Source: Flavicella sp965243265
GTDB lineage: Bacteria; Bacteroidota; Bacteroidia; Flavobacteriales; Flavobacteriaceae
Direction of reading: 5' to 3'
Assembly: GCA_965243265.1 (NCBI GenBank)
Contig: CBDEUL010000006.1
Span: 186,001 to 250,000 of the forward strand
DNA length: 64,000 nucleotides
The notes under the pieces: generated by a model
The model's database searches: none
Told to the model about the DNA's origin: nothing
What the model saw: the letters and a program-made list of their open reading frames with translations, nothing else
Position numbers and translations under genes: made by a program
Shown here: piece by piece, positions 1 to 8,523 of the stretch
Numbering within the stretch: position 1 is the first letter of the stretch
How the letters are laid out: every line of letters begins with the position of its first letter

Positions 1-2
1 AT

Positions 3-554
3 TACTTCAATAATAATTATCAAATTGAATTAGACAAAAGCGGAAGCGATACAACACGCTTATGTTTTTTTTCCTACGATAATGAATTGATTTTAAAAGA
101 TAATCACAAATCATTTGAAATTCTTGAATCTGACTTATTAGTCCTGAACGCTGAAAAAAAAGGCAAAACAATAAAAGTAATAAGTGTTAGTAATCAAGAC
201 TCTTTAAACAATCCACTAAATAGGAACAATCAATCTGACAGAAAAACGATAGGTGCAATAATTAAGTTCTTAGAACGTAAAAACTTATCAATAACAACTT
301 CATATGATAATTGGTACAAGGTTGCAATGTCAATTGCGAATTCATTTACCTATGATATTGGTTTAAACTATTTCAAAAGATTTAGTGCAATCGATAAAGA
401 GAAATATGACGAAATCAATTGCACAAATTTTTTACAAAATTGTTATGAATCAAGAAATGGTTCGATAAAATTTAACTCAATAATACATTTAGCAAACGAA
501 AAAGGATATTTAACTAAACAACAAAAGAAAAAGGGTTCTGAGGCGGAAGGGTAA
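3..554 (+). CDS. C-terminal part of a mobile-element primase-like protein (PriCT-2-like), 5' truncated by the window
   Basis: The reading frame is open from base 3, so the start lies outside the window; an internal TTG at 87 is not a convincing start. The last 90 residues contain a pattern typical of primase C-terminal (PriCT-2) segments: a Tyr-Asp-x-Trp motif (SYDNWYKVAMSIANSF), then a helix, then a KYDEINC stretch and a W/F-rich end. In Bacteroidota this segment usually follows a BT4734/VirE_N domain in proteins of mobile elements. The last residues (KKKGSEAEG) coincide with the left arm of the inverted repeat at 525-690, so the natural C-terminus may have been altered by an insertion. Family assignment is moderate and rests on motif resemblance. 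Confidence 0.5.
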   Translation, partial: YFNNNYQIELDKSGSDTTRLCFFSYDNELILKDNHKSFEILESDLLVLNAEKKGKTIKVISVSNQDSLNNPLNRNNQSDRKTIGAIIKFLERKNLSITTSYDNWYKVAMSIANSFTYDIGLNYFKRFSAIDKEKYDEINCTNFLQNCYESRNGSIKFNSIIHLANEKGYLTKQQKKKGSEAEG

Positions 555-690
555 CCTCTCGTAAGTATCATCCTCTTCAACGGTATTTTTCGGTCATATT
601 ACCAGAGGACTTAAAAAAAATGGCTTGGCATTTATATGTCAGTATCTTTGTCAATATGTGTGTAAGCACTTTACAGGAACCCTTTTTCTT
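525..690 (+). ncRNA. Candidate RT-associated structured RNA bracketed by a 14-bp perfect inverted repeat
   Basis: AAGAAAAAGGGTTC (525-538) is perfectly complementary to GAACCCTTTTTCTT (677-690), which ends 10 nt before the reverse-transcriptase start codon. The 138 nt in between have no good ORF and contain smaller hairpins: CCTCT...AGAGG with an inner GGTA...TACC, and TGGCAT-TTAT-ATGTCA. A structured RNA closed by inverted repeats immediately upstream of an RT gene is the layout of retrons and of some DRT systems. An alternative is a remnant of a group II intron end, because GGTTCTGAGGCGG at 534-546 resembles the domain V/VI junction of such introns. Seen: the repeat. Inferred: the RNA. Confidence 0.4.
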
Positions 691-700
691 ATTTTAATTT

Positions 701-2503
701 ATGAAAGAATTTTCTACATATTTTACAGAAAGAGCAATTGTAACTCACATTTGTAAATTACGTGTGAAAATCGCTAAAACTCGAAACAAAAAACATTTAA
801 TTCATCTTTTAACGGATTCTGAAAAATATAATTATCACGTCAAAGAACAAAAGTCAGCTAATGAAAATGAATTTTCAAAATATCAATTTGAGTTAAACAT
901 CCAATTAAGTAAAATCCTTCCACCTCGCAAAAAATGGGTTAAACTTGGCTACAAATCAAGAATGAATAAGAATGGAACTGAAAAATTAACTTCAAATGAT
1001 AAGAATTTTTATTCCTTACTTAAAACAATAAAACTTTATCGAAAAAAAGACCCTAATGCTAGCTGGCTTTTAGAACTTGACAACTTCATTAAAGAGATTC
1101 AATTAGCAATTGAAAGTGATGATTTTGAAATAAACACACCTCTTATTTTTCCCAAACTAAAGGAAGAATTAATTTCTAAAACTAAAGCCAATAAATGTCG
1201 TCCTATTTCAATGTTCTCATTGAAAGAAAGAATTATTTTAAGTATATCAAATAAATTTCTAACTAATCTATTTGATGACTATTTTCAAGATTCCTCATAT
1301 GCTTTTCGTTCAAAAAAAAACAAAGAAGGAACTTCTATTATTTCTCATCACGACTGCATAAAAGACATAATTCAGTTACAAAAAAACAATAACTATGAGC
1401 CTTTGTTTGTTGTTGAGTGTGATATGGAAAAGTTTTATGATTCTGTTAATCATAAAATAGTTAAGGAATTATTCAACAATTTAATAGAAAAATCAAAAAA
1501 AGATAATCCTAATTTTGATTACAAGGCTGTTAAACATATATTTTCTGAATATTTAAACTGCTACGCTTTTAATAAAAATGTCCCATTATCAACTGATACT
1601 AAATATTGGGACAGTTATAATATACCAAATGGAGAGTTCGGTTGGATTAAGAAAAGATTAAAAGAATTAGAATATTATTCAAATATAACAGAAGAAAGAA
1701 TTGGAGTACCACAAGGAGGTGCTTTATCAGGGTTAATAGCAAATATTGTACTTAATGAGGCTGATAAAAGAGTGTTAAAAATAGAGGTGTTTTATATTCG
1801 TTTCTGTGACGATATGCTAATAATACATAAGGATAAAGACCAATGTGAAAAGGCAAAAGCTATTTACGAAAACTCTTTAACAGATTTAAAATTAGTGCCT
1901 CATAAGTTTGTTGATAAACTAAAAGAGAAAGCTAGTCCTTCAAAATTTACAACTAAACCTTTTTGGCACACAAAATCAAAAGGACCTTATAAATGGGATT
2001 CAATAGTCAATGACGGCTTTCCTTGGATTAGTTTTGTTGGTTATGAAATTCATCATAAAGGAAACATTCGTGTTAGAAAAAAATCATTAGATAAAGAACT
2101 TAAAAAGCAGAAAAAAATAGTAAATGAAATTGAAAAGGCAATTGAACTTGGACAGAGAAAAGTTAAAGGATATGTAGTTGAATCTGCAATAAACAGACTA
2201 ATAGGAATGTCTGTTGGTAGAATTGGACTAAACAATTTTGACGAAGTCTCAACTGATATGTGCTGGAAAAATGGATTTAAAGAATTACGCTTAAATAAAG
2301 ACTCTCGATTACAAATTAAACAATTGGATAGAAATCGAAGTAAATTATATTATGACCTATTAAATTCAGTAAAAAGTCCTGTAAATGAAAATGACGAAGA
2401 GGAAAATGACATCGAAAGAAAAAGACAAATTATATTTTATGATAAACCGTTTAGTTACTATTATCAAGTATTAGAACGGAATGAAGAAAAGACGAATAGC
2501 TAA
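701..2503 (+). CDS. Reverse transcriptase of uncertain class (defence-type or group II-like)
   Basis: The 600-aa protein has the core RT motifs in order: a palm motif with the first catalytic Asp (VECDMEKFYDSVNH), the fingers/palm motif GVPQGGALSGLIANIVLNEAD, and the catalytic YIRFCDDMLI box, where the usual YADD reads FCDD. No HNH endonuclease motif is visible after the palm; the C-terminal 200 residues are lysine-rich and helical. Retron RTs normally carry YADD and a VTG motif, which I do not see, and no group II domain V follows the gene. A UG/DRT-type antiviral RT or a degenerate intron RT are the best options. It is followed by the first attC-like site, but its 5' end lacks the matching core, so it is not a clean cassette. 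Confidence 0.85.
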   Translation: MKEFSTYFTERAIVTHICKLRVKIAKTRNKKHLIHLLTDSEKYNYHVKEQKSANENEFSKYQFELNIQLSKILPPRKKWVKLGYKSRMNKNGTEKLTSNDKNFYSLLKTIKLYRKKDPNASWLLELDNFIKEIQLAIESDDFEINTPLIFPKLKEELISKTKANKCRPISMFSLKERIILSISNKFLTNLFDDYFQDSSYAFRSKKNKEGTSIISHHDCIKDIIQLQKNNNYEPLFVVECDMEKFYDSVNHKIVKELFNNLIEKSKKDNPNFDYKAVKHIFSEYLNCYAFNKNVPLSTDTKYWDSYNIPNGEFGWIKKRLKELEYYSNITEERIGVPQGGALSGLIANIVLNEADKRVLKIEVFYIRFCDDMLIIHKDKDQCEKAKAIYENSLTDLKLVPHKFVDKLKEKASPSKFTTKPFWHTKSKGPYKWDSIVNDGFPWISFVGYEIHHKGNIRVRKKSLDKELKKQKKIVNEIEKAIELGQRKVKGYVVESAINRLIGMSVGRIGLNNFDEVSTDMCWKNGFKELRLNKDSRLQIKQLDRNRSKLYYDLLNSVKSPVNENDEEENDIERKRQIIFYDKPFSYYYQVLERNEEKTNS

Positions 2504-2687
2504 CAAAGTGTAAAAATAATAAGGGTTAAGTGCTAAGCCCAAAGTTGGTACATATTAACAAAGTACACCAAATTTAAAATTTGACGGTTAAAAGAAAAAT
2601 AACTGTAAAATTATTAAATTTGGCTAAGTGCTAAACCGAAAAGTAAGTGCATTTTAACCCTTACTATTCTTACACAAACCGTTGTAG
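2499..2687. repeat. attC-like recombination site 1
   Basis: Inverse core GCTAAC (2499-2504) overlaps the RT stop codon; the right core GTTGTAG begins at 2681. Between them the arms GTGTAA...AAGGGTTAA and TTAACCCTTA...TTACAC pair over about 20 positions, and the centre has further partial palindromes. The layout (inner palindrome, outer short cores, GTT at the right edge) is that of an integron attC. Its right core belongs to the next cassette. Confidence 0.7.
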
Positions 2688-2693
2688 CACATT

Positions 2694-3356
2694 ATGAAAA
2701 ACAAATCATCAAAAAAATTTGACAAGGAATTGAAACTCGTAAAACACTACACAAAATTCCCTTCATTAATGCCATATATTGGGAGAAATTACGGTAGTCT
2801 AAAAGAAAGAAAGGTTTTATTAGTAGCAGAGAGTCATTATTTTCCTGAAAATTCGAGAATACATTTTGAAGCTGAAAAATGGTATAATTCCTCTAATGAT
2901 TATTTAACCGAAGAAGAAATATATTATATAAATACAAGGAAAGTATTAGAAACAGAATGGAATACTGTTAGTGATGTAATATTTAAGGAAATCAATAGTA
3001 CTATCCAACCATTAGTTTCTGATAATTCTAGAGCTATGAATTATGTTGCTTTTATGAATTGTTTCCAAAGACCAGGTAAAACTGGAGATTCAATTAGTCA
3101 AAGTTGTAGCGAGTTAGATATTGAAAAAGCATATGAAACTATAAATTCAGTTATTGAAATAATAAAACCAGAATTTGTTATTTTTTACTCTAAATTCTCT
3201 TGGGATAATGTAGGTTGGAGGTTAGCTAAAAATTTAGAGAATATCAACTTTGAATTTAGTTGTCACCCAGCAACAGGCGGAAGATATTGGCATAAAAGTA
3301 GTTATGTAAATAACAAAAACAAAATCATCACATATTTAAACGAAAAATTAAAATAA
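2694..3356 (+). CDS. Cassette gene: unknown protein with possible uracil-DNA-glycosylase-like fold
   Basis: The 220-aa soluble protein is not firmly recognised. An early hydrophobic strand ending in a polar loop (KVLLVAESHYF, about residues 41-51) and a late His-Pro motif followed by aromatic residues (CHPATGGRYWHKS) resemble the two active-site motifs of the UDG superfamily, as does the alternating strand-helix pattern and the strand EFVIFYSKF before the last motif. The ATG lies 13 bp inside the cassette core GTTGTAGCAC, and the cassette ends in GTGCTACAAC, the exact complement. Cassette genes of this size are often defence or toxin proteins, but no function is claimed. Confidence 0.75.
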   Translation: MKNKSSKKFDKELKLVKHYTKFPSLMPYIGRNYGSLKERKVLLVAESHYFPENSRIHFEAEKWYNSSNDYLTEEEIYYINTRKVLETEWNTVSDVIFKEINSTIQPLVSDNSRAMNYVAFMNCFQRPGKTGDSISQSCSELDIEKAYETINSVIEIIKPEFVIFYSKFSWDNVGWRLAKNLENINFEFSCHPATGGRYWHKSSYVNNKNKIITYLNEKLK

Positions 3357-3360
3357 AAAC

Positions 3361-3494
3361 GTGCTACAACACCATGTATAATTAATGGCTAGTTCTAGCC
3401 TACTTACGAAAATCCTTGCGGATTTTCTAGTCGGTTTGTACTTGCTAAATTAGGTACTTAAATACGCCACAAATCATACATAACAACGTTAGCA
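3361..3494. repeat. attC-like recombination site 2
   Basis: Inverse core GTGCTACAAC (3361-3370) pairs with the start of its own cassette at 2681-2690. Inner arms ATGTATAATTAATGGC and GCCACAAATCATACAT pair imperfectly, and the centre carries a GAAAATCC/GGATTTTC hairpin. The right core GTTAGCAATC starts at 3488. The central segment is nearly identical to that of site 7. Confidence 0.75.
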
Positions 3495-3509
3495 ATCACT
3501 GAAGAATAA

Positions 3510-5498
3510 ATGAGAATAGTAGAAAAAATTGAAATAAAATACTTTCGATCATTCGGAGAGAAGAATGTTAAGATTGTTGAATTAAAGGATTTGAATATAT
3601 TCTCCGGCTCGAATGATGTAGGAAAGAGTAATGTATTAAAAGCACTTAATTTATTCTTTAATAACGAGATTAATATTGGAGAGGAGTTTGACCTTCGAAA
3701 AGATTTATCATTCTTACAAAGAACTCGTAGTCATTCTAAACTTGAAACGAGAAAAAGCAATAGAACAGAAGAAGACCCATACACATCACAGAGAGACCTT
3801 TTTGTAAAAGTGAAAGTTTTCTTCAATAGAAATATACCTTCAAACAAGTCAACAACACCCGAAAAATTTTGGGTTGAGAAAACCTGGAATAAAAATGGGT
3901 TTAACAAACAGACTAGTAACATTCATACAGCCTATAAACAAAAAAATAAAAAGGAGCCTACCACATATCAAGCGGCTGCTCTTCAAGGTCAGCTTACTCA
4001 GTTTCTTAATTCCATTAGTTATGAATATGTACCAGCAGTAAAGGATCGAAAATTTTTACAATACCTATTTAAAAAGCTACAAAATTCGCTATTTGACCGC
4101 GATAGTTCATTTAAAGAAACCTCAAATGAAATAAATAAAAAAATAACAAATACAACTGGAGATCTTTTTAAAGAGTTTAAAGCAAAAACAGGAATTGACG
4201 CCCAATTTACTGTACCAGAATCGTTAATAGATTTTTTCACCACCATAAACGTATCAACTGAAAATGGAATTTCGTTATACTCAAGAGGTGACGGTATGCA
4301 AGCTCGGTTTATTCCAGCCATTTTAAATGAAATATCAAAAGGGAAGAAATATATAATATGGGGTTTTGAAGAACCTGAAAATTCCTATGAATATAGAAAT
4401 GCTGAAATCTTAGCTAATGATTTTTTGAATATATACTCAATTGACAAACAAATATTCATAACAAGTCATACGAAAGAGTTTTTATCTCTTATCAATGGAA
4501 ATGAAGAAAAAGTTTCGTTACACAGAGTGTACAAGACTATCGGAAAAGGCTCTTTAGTTGAAACTTTTAAAAAAAATAAAGGTTTTGATAAACGTAAAAT
4601 CCAAAACTCCTTTTGGGAAGGAATAGATGAAAATGAAAGGACACAAGAACATATAGATGTTCTAAACAAGATTTTTCAGGATATTGGTTTTTTGGAGAAT
4701 GACCAGTACCTTATAGAAAGCCTTCAAAATCAACTCATAAATCAAAGGTCGATATTAGAGAATTCTGGACTTGAAAGATCTAAACAAGAAAAGATAAACA
4801 ATCAACTTACATCACGAATTAAGAAGGCTATTTTAGATAAAGAATCTCTAGAGTTTGAAATAGAAGAATATCGAAAACCTATTCTTTATGTTGAAGATAA
4901 GTATGACCAACTGTACAAAATCGCTTTTCTTAAACTAAATGATATTCGTTTTGAGATGGATTCTTATGAAGCCTCTTTTAAAGAAAATGCGCCATTTACT
5001 ATAAGGAGAAGCGAAGGAGCTGGTGGAGTCTCAGGACGTCTTAGAGTACCAAATCACGATGGTTATGAAAATAAGAAAGTAATTGGCCTTTATGATTTTG
5101 ATAAAGAAGGAAGAGAAAATTATCACTCCCTTAAAAAGGAAAAATTTTGGGCAGAAGAATCCCTAGGAACTAAAAATAAAGGGCTTCATAAAAAAAGAAA
5201 TGATCACGACTGTTTTTACGCTCTTTTATTACCTATTCCCCAGGAACTTGATCATTTAGCAAGTTTAGAGTGGGATAATTTTATCAGTTATGTAGAAGTG
5301 GAAAATTTATTGCCTGAATCGTTTTTAGTTGACAATAGCTTAGGTGTTCTCAAAAAATTCCCAGCTGGCGAATATTTAAAAGTAAAAAAGACAGTAAAAG
5401 ATAAAACTTGGAAGGAAGCACTAAAGCTAGAAAAAGAATCATTTAAGCACTTTCAACCTTTATTCTCAATTATATATGAGCTTTTCGAAATAAAATAG
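3510..5498 (+). CDS. Cassette gene: OLD-family AAA ATPase with C-terminal TOPRIM nuclease domain
   Basis: The 662-aa protein begins with an SMC/RecF-like ABC ATPase: the Walker A is GSNDVGKS at residues 33-40, a Walker B-like strand reads IIWGFEEPE and is followed by the H-loop strand QIFITSHTKEF. A charged coiled-coil stretch follows. The C-terminal third has TOPRIM hallmarks: an acidic strand ILYVEDKYD and the metal-binding strand IGLYDFDKEG. This is the architecture of OLD nucleases, which act in phage defence. No helicase partner is adjacent, so it is an orphan OLD rather than a Gabija pair. The cassette is bounded by GTTAGCAATC at 3488 and its complement GATTGCTAAC at 5503. Confidence 0.85.
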   Translation: MRIVEKIEIKYFRSFGEKNVKIVELKDLNIFSGSNDVGKSNVLKALNLFFNNEINIGEEFDLRKDLSFLQRTRSHSKLETRKSNRTEEDPYTSQRDLFVKVKVFFNRNIPSNKSTTPEKFWVEKTWNKNGFNKQTSNIHTAYKQKNKKEPTTYQAAALQGQLTQFLNSISYEYVPAVKDRKFLQYLFKKLQNSLFDRDSSFKETSNEINKKITNTTGDLFKEFKAKTGIDAQFTVPESLIDFFTTINVSTENGISLYSRGDGMQARFIPAILNEISKGKKYIIWGFEEPENSYEYRNAEILANDFLNIYSIDKQIFITSHTKEFLSLINGNEEKVSLHRVYKTIGKGSLVETFKKNKGFDKRKIQNSFWEGIDENERTQEHIDVLNKIFQDIGFLENDQYLIESLQNQLINQRSILENSGLERSKQEKINNQLTSRIKKAILDKESLEFEIEEYRKPILYVEDKYDQLYKIAFLKLNDIRFEMDSYEASFKENAPFTIRRSEGAGGVSGRLRVPNHDGYENKKVIGLYDFDKEGRENYHSLKKEKFWAEESLGTKNKGLHKKRNDHDCFYALLLPIPQELDHLASLEWDNFISYVEVENLLPESFLVDNSLGVLKKFPAGEYLKVKKTVKDKTWKEALKLEKESFKHFQPLFSIIYELFEIK

Positions 5499-5502
5499 AA
5501 AC

Positions 5503-5565
5503 GATTGCTAACACTATGTATAGTGCATACCCTGCGGGATACGCACCATACACTAACCGTTAGCG
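5503..5565. repeat. attC-like recombination site 3 (compact form)
   Basis: This 63-bp site is closest to a textbook short attC. Inverse core GATTGCTAAC (5503-5512), spacer, arm TGTATAGTGC, a central GTATCC-type stem around CTGCGG, arm GCACCATACA, spacer, and right core GTTAGCG (5559-5565). The bulges make the two strands unequal, as integron integrase requires. Confidence 0.8.
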
Positions 5566-5573
5566 AAAATAAA

Positions 5574-6512
5574 ATGAAAACTATAAATAAGGCTCAAAAA
5601 TTACTTGAGTTGATTAGAACTAACCCATCTGAAGTTGCCCCGTTTATTCAAGCTTGTAAAAAAGAAGAATCATGGTTTAATGTTAGCTCTAAAACTTATG
5701 ACTTAAGACATAAACAAGAAGAAAAACAAAGAAAAATTGATCTGGACACACCTAACATTAGTTGTGCATCTCTAGATGAAATTCAATTTCACATTGAAAC
5801 AAATGAGCTTTTATCAGAAATAGCTGTATCAACTCCTGTATTCTCTAATATGACTCAAATAGAGAATTTAAATAGATTAATCAAAACTCCAAATGCAACC
5901 AATAACATTTTAGAGGTTATAGAAAAAGAAACGATGCATCCAACTTATAGGATATATATGCAAAAAGGAAGACATAAACATTTACCAAGTTTTCAAGTTT
6001 TTGATAGTATTGTAGAAGCCGCATCAATAGCATATTATCAAGGCAATTTCATTAGTTCATTTTTCACTCTAGTTCCTATTGTAGAAGGGATAATGCTAAG
6101 GTGGGCTGGCTTTGATGGAGAAAATAAACCAAGCTTTGATGAGCTTAGAAAATTTTTCAAGAATAGTTATTTGAGAAACCCCTGTCCTGGTAATATTTTA
6201 TTTCATAAATCTTACGCTAGATCTTGTGATTTAATACTTAATAATCATTTCTTTAAACCTAGTAAATCAGGAAATGCTCATAATAACTTTAATCGACATT
6301 TAGCTGCTCACCTACTTTCAGATTCTGAGTTTGCAACCCAAAATAACTGTGTGAGATTATTTCTTTTAATAGATTTAATGAGTGAAATTTATTTACTTGA
6401 AAATAATCTTCCTGACCCTAGATTTACATACAATGTGGAAAACCATTCTGATGATAAAAAAGTGCAAGAAAAGTATATTACTTTAATGCTAAAAAATAAA
6501 TACTTTCGCTAA
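5574..6512 (+). CDS. Cassette gene: unknown protein with a HEPN-like Rx4H motif
   Basis: I place the start at 5574, because upstream bases belong to the attC core. The 312-aa protein is helical. Its C-terminal third contains a long hydrophobic helix (VEAASIAYYQGNFISSFFTL) followed later by NRHLAAHLL, an Arg-x4-His motif in a helix, as found in HEPN ribonucleases and in the DUF4209-like group. HEPN proteins often act as toxins or abortive-infection effectors. No partner antitoxin is present in the cassette. The cassette ends match over ten bases: GTTAGCGAAA at the start and TTTCGCTAAC at the end. The HEPN assignment rests on one motif and helical context only. Confidence 0.7.
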   Translation: MKTINKAQKLLELIRTNPSEVAPFIQACKKEESWFNVSSKTYDLRHKQEEKQRKIDLDTPNISCASLDEIQFHIETNELLSEIAVSTPVFSNMTQIENLNRLIKTPNATNNILEVIEKETMHPTYRIYMQKGRHKHLPSFQVFDSIVEAASIAYYQGNFISSFFTLVPIVEGIMLRWAGFDGENKPSFDELRKFFKNSYLRNPCPGNILFHKSYARSCDLILNNHFFKPSKSGNAHNNFNRHLAAHLLSDSEFATQNNCVRLFLLIDLMSEIYLLENNLPDPRFTYNVENHSDDKKVQEKYITLMLKNKYFR

Positions 6513-6696
6513 CAGAGTGTATAATCAATAGGGCTAAGTGGTTCAAGATTATTCAGTGCTGTTAATAAGCAGCGTCAAAACAAAGTTTTGACGTTAAAAT
6601 GATAAAACTAACTTTAAAAACGTTTGTTTTGACTTAGTGCAGTTTGATACAGAATACCTATCTTCTGCCCTACTGATCATACACGTAACGTTGCCA
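6507..6696. repeat. attC-like recombination site 4
   Basis: Inverse core CGCTAAC (6507-6513) overlaps the stop codon. Arms GTGTATAATCAATAGGGC and GCCCTACTGATCATACAC pair with few mismatches. A central stem contains AAACAAAGTTTTGACG-type complementarity. The right core GTTGCC begins at 6690. Confidence 0.75.
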
Positions 6697-6744
6697 GTAA
6701 TTAACGCCCCCTTACCTCATAATTTAAAAAACGAATAACCTAAT

Positions 6745-7251
6745 ATGAAACATATTTTAAAACTTAAACATTGGAAAATTTTTATAGTATGGATACTTGG
6801 AACTATACAAATGAAACTTTTTATAGAAACCGAATTATGGTTTATTTCGTTTTATATTTATTATGGACTCTTTATACTTTGGATCTATTCAATCGGAGAA
6901 TTTTTCAATAAAGACAATCCAAAATTGTTAAATAAAATAAAACTATTGAGCATTACAACCCTTTTACTACAAATAGGTAATGGACTTAAACCAAAACACT
7001 TCTTTGAACATTCTGAGTTATCGAATTCACCATTACTATCCTTATTTGGATTCCTAAGCGGAATCACTTTCATTATACTAACATTAGTTGTTTCAAAATC
7101 AATGCAGCATGAAAAAAACAATAGTAATTTGAAATTTAGTGAATATGCAAAAGATTTCTTTTTACTATTAATATTTACTCTTGGTGTGTGGTTTATACAA
7201 CCAAAAATGAATAAGTTACTTACTGAAAAAACTACAGGCAACAACGGCTAA
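6745..7251 (+). CDS. Cassette gene: small integral membrane protein
   Basis: The 168-aa protein has four or five predicted membrane helices: around residues 9-25 (IFIVWILGTIQ), 30-50 (FYIYYGLFILWIYSI), 68-82, 95-118 (LFGFLSGITFIILTLVV) and 140-155 (FFLLLIFTLGVWFI). No family is recognised. The cassette starts with GTTGCC (6690) and ends with GGCAAC (7237-7242), which lies inside the last codons. Small membrane proteins are common in integron cassettes, some being abortive-infection effectors, but nothing here identifies a role. Confidence 0.75.
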   Translation: MKHILKLKHWKIFIVWILGTIQMKLFIETELWFISFYIYYGLFILWIYSIGEFFNKDNPKLLNKIKLLSITTLLLQIGNGLKPKHFFEHSELSNSPLLSLFGFLSGITFIILTLVVSKSMQHEKNNSNLKFSEYAKDFFLLLIFTLGVWFIQPKMNKLLTEKTTGNNG

Positions 7252-7431
7252 AGTTAATGTGGGCTTCTCTCCTTTCTCGAGGTTTTGTCTATATTTACTA
7301 GGTCGCTAAATCCTTTTTGATTTAGCTTTTGACAAAAAATTTAAAACTAAAAAAAAGGCTCTAGCTTAGTGTCAGCTCCGATAAATCTCGATTTATCTAC
7401 CCACACACTAACCCTAGCCACACCGTTAGGT
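7237..7431. repeat. attC-like recombination site 5
   Basis: Inverse core GGCAAC (7237-7242) lies within the end of the upstream gene. Arms GGCTAAAGTTAATGTGGG and CCCACACACTAACCCTAGCC pair well. Internally GATAAATC/GATTTATC and TCGCTAAATC/GATTTAGC form further stems. The right core GTTAGGTGTC starts at 7425. Confidence 0.75.
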
Positions 7432-7457
7432 GTCAGGCAAGGAAACCACAGTACAAT

Positions 7458-8318
7458 ATGAAACATAACCCGATGACAAAAGAAACTGAAGCAAAACTAA
7501 TTGATAATACAGAAAAATCTATTGAATATGTTTCAAAGTCAATTGACGAAGTACGTGGATTTCTTTGGAAGAAAGACAAAGCAATGGATTTTCTTAAAGC
7601 TCATAATATAAACACTGAAAATGAGACTTTTGAAACAATGGAAAAAATGTTGGAATATAGAATGCTTATAGGAATTATTTTTCTTGATTTGGCATCCGCA
7701 ACAAGAGCTCATCTGAATTCTAAATATATCTATGAGAAGTTGTTTTCTTTGCGACAAATCATTGTGATTATAAATGAAGGATATAAGCAAATATATAATT
7801 TCGTGAGAAAGAGCGAAAATGGAGATTTAATAACAAGAGATAGAAATAAATCCTTTTGGCACAAAGATATTAGAAATGTTGTTGCAAATTCATTACCAGA
7901 ACTAACTGATAAATATGACAACCTGACTCAGGAACTTGAGAATTATTTTAATGATAATTTTTCGTCCATAAAAATGCAAAGGGATTTGTCAGTACATTAT
8001 GACAAAGTTGCAAGTAAAGTTTATGATATGACGGTAGGATTGGATGTGGAACAGACTTTCTTGAAAATGTCTCCTTTTCTTAGGATTTTGACTGAAATGT
8101 TTCGTTTTACTGAGAAAATGGCATTGATTTCATCTGTGAAAGAAAGACAGAAAAAAGAGAAAACAAATTCGCAACTTGAAGCAATGTTTGATAATTTATT
8201 AGCAAAAGTAGAAAGTGCCAAGACAGATAAAAATGACAAAAAATTAAATGAATTATTGGATAAAATAAGTAAATCAAAACAAGATATAATGGGGGAAATA
8301 AAAAACCCGAACACCTAA
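7458..8318 (+). CDS. Cassette gene: unknown helical protein with a HEPN-like Rx4H motif
   Basis: The 286-aa protein is almost entirely helical and charged. A long helix region is followed by MQRDLSVHYDK, an Arg-x4-His motif of the HEPN type, then another long helix with FRILTEMFRFTEKM. The C-terminus is a lysine-rich coiled coil. No other domain is recognised. Together with the gene at 5574 this makes two proteins with HEPN-like signatures in one array. The cassette core is GTTAGGTGT at 7425 with ACACCTAAC at 8311-8319. The motif alone does not prove RNase activity. Confidence 0.7.
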   Translation: MKHNPMTKETEAKLIDNTEKSIEYVSKSIDEVRGFLWKKDKAMDFLKAHNINTENETFETMEKMLEYRMLIGIIFLDLASATRAHLNSKYIYEKLFSLRQIIVIINEGYKQIYNFVRKSENGDLITRDRNKSFWHKDIRNVVANSLPELTDKYDNLTQELENYFNDNFSSIKMQRDLSVHYDKVASKVYDMTVGLDVEQTFLKMSPFLRILTEMFRFTEKMALISSVKERQKKEKTNSQLEAMFDNLLAKVESAKTDKNDKKLNELLDKISKSKQDIMGEIKNPNT

Positions 8319-8506
8319 CAATGTATAAAAAACATAGGGAAATTTAGGCTTGCCGAAAGCCCTGTACTTATTTACAAAGTCGCCAAATATAAAATTTGGC
8401 GTTTATAAAAGAAAAGATAAAAGCAAAATATTTATATTTGGCTTAGTACCAATTCGAAACGTATCGCTTATTACCTGCCCTACGTTTCTTATACGAGACG
8501 TTGTGT
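8311..8506. repeat. attC-like recombination site 6
   Basis: Inverse core ACACCTAAC (8311-8319) overlaps the stop codon. Arms ATGTATAAAAAACATAGGG and CCCTACGTTTCTTATAC pair imperfectly. The centre contains CGCCAAATATAAA / TTTATATTTGGC. The right core GTTGTGTATA starts at 8500. Confidence 0.78.
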
Positions 8507-8523
8507 ATAATTTGATTCATCCT

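Noticed and set aside
701..2503. Retron reverse transcriptase
   Set aside because: The catalytic box is FCDD and no VTG motif is seen. The upstream inverted repeat keeps the idea alive, so it is listed only as an open question.
2504..2690. Group II intron 3' domains after the RT
   Set aside because: No domain V-like 34-nt stem with the AGC triad is present; the sequence is an attC-like palindrome.
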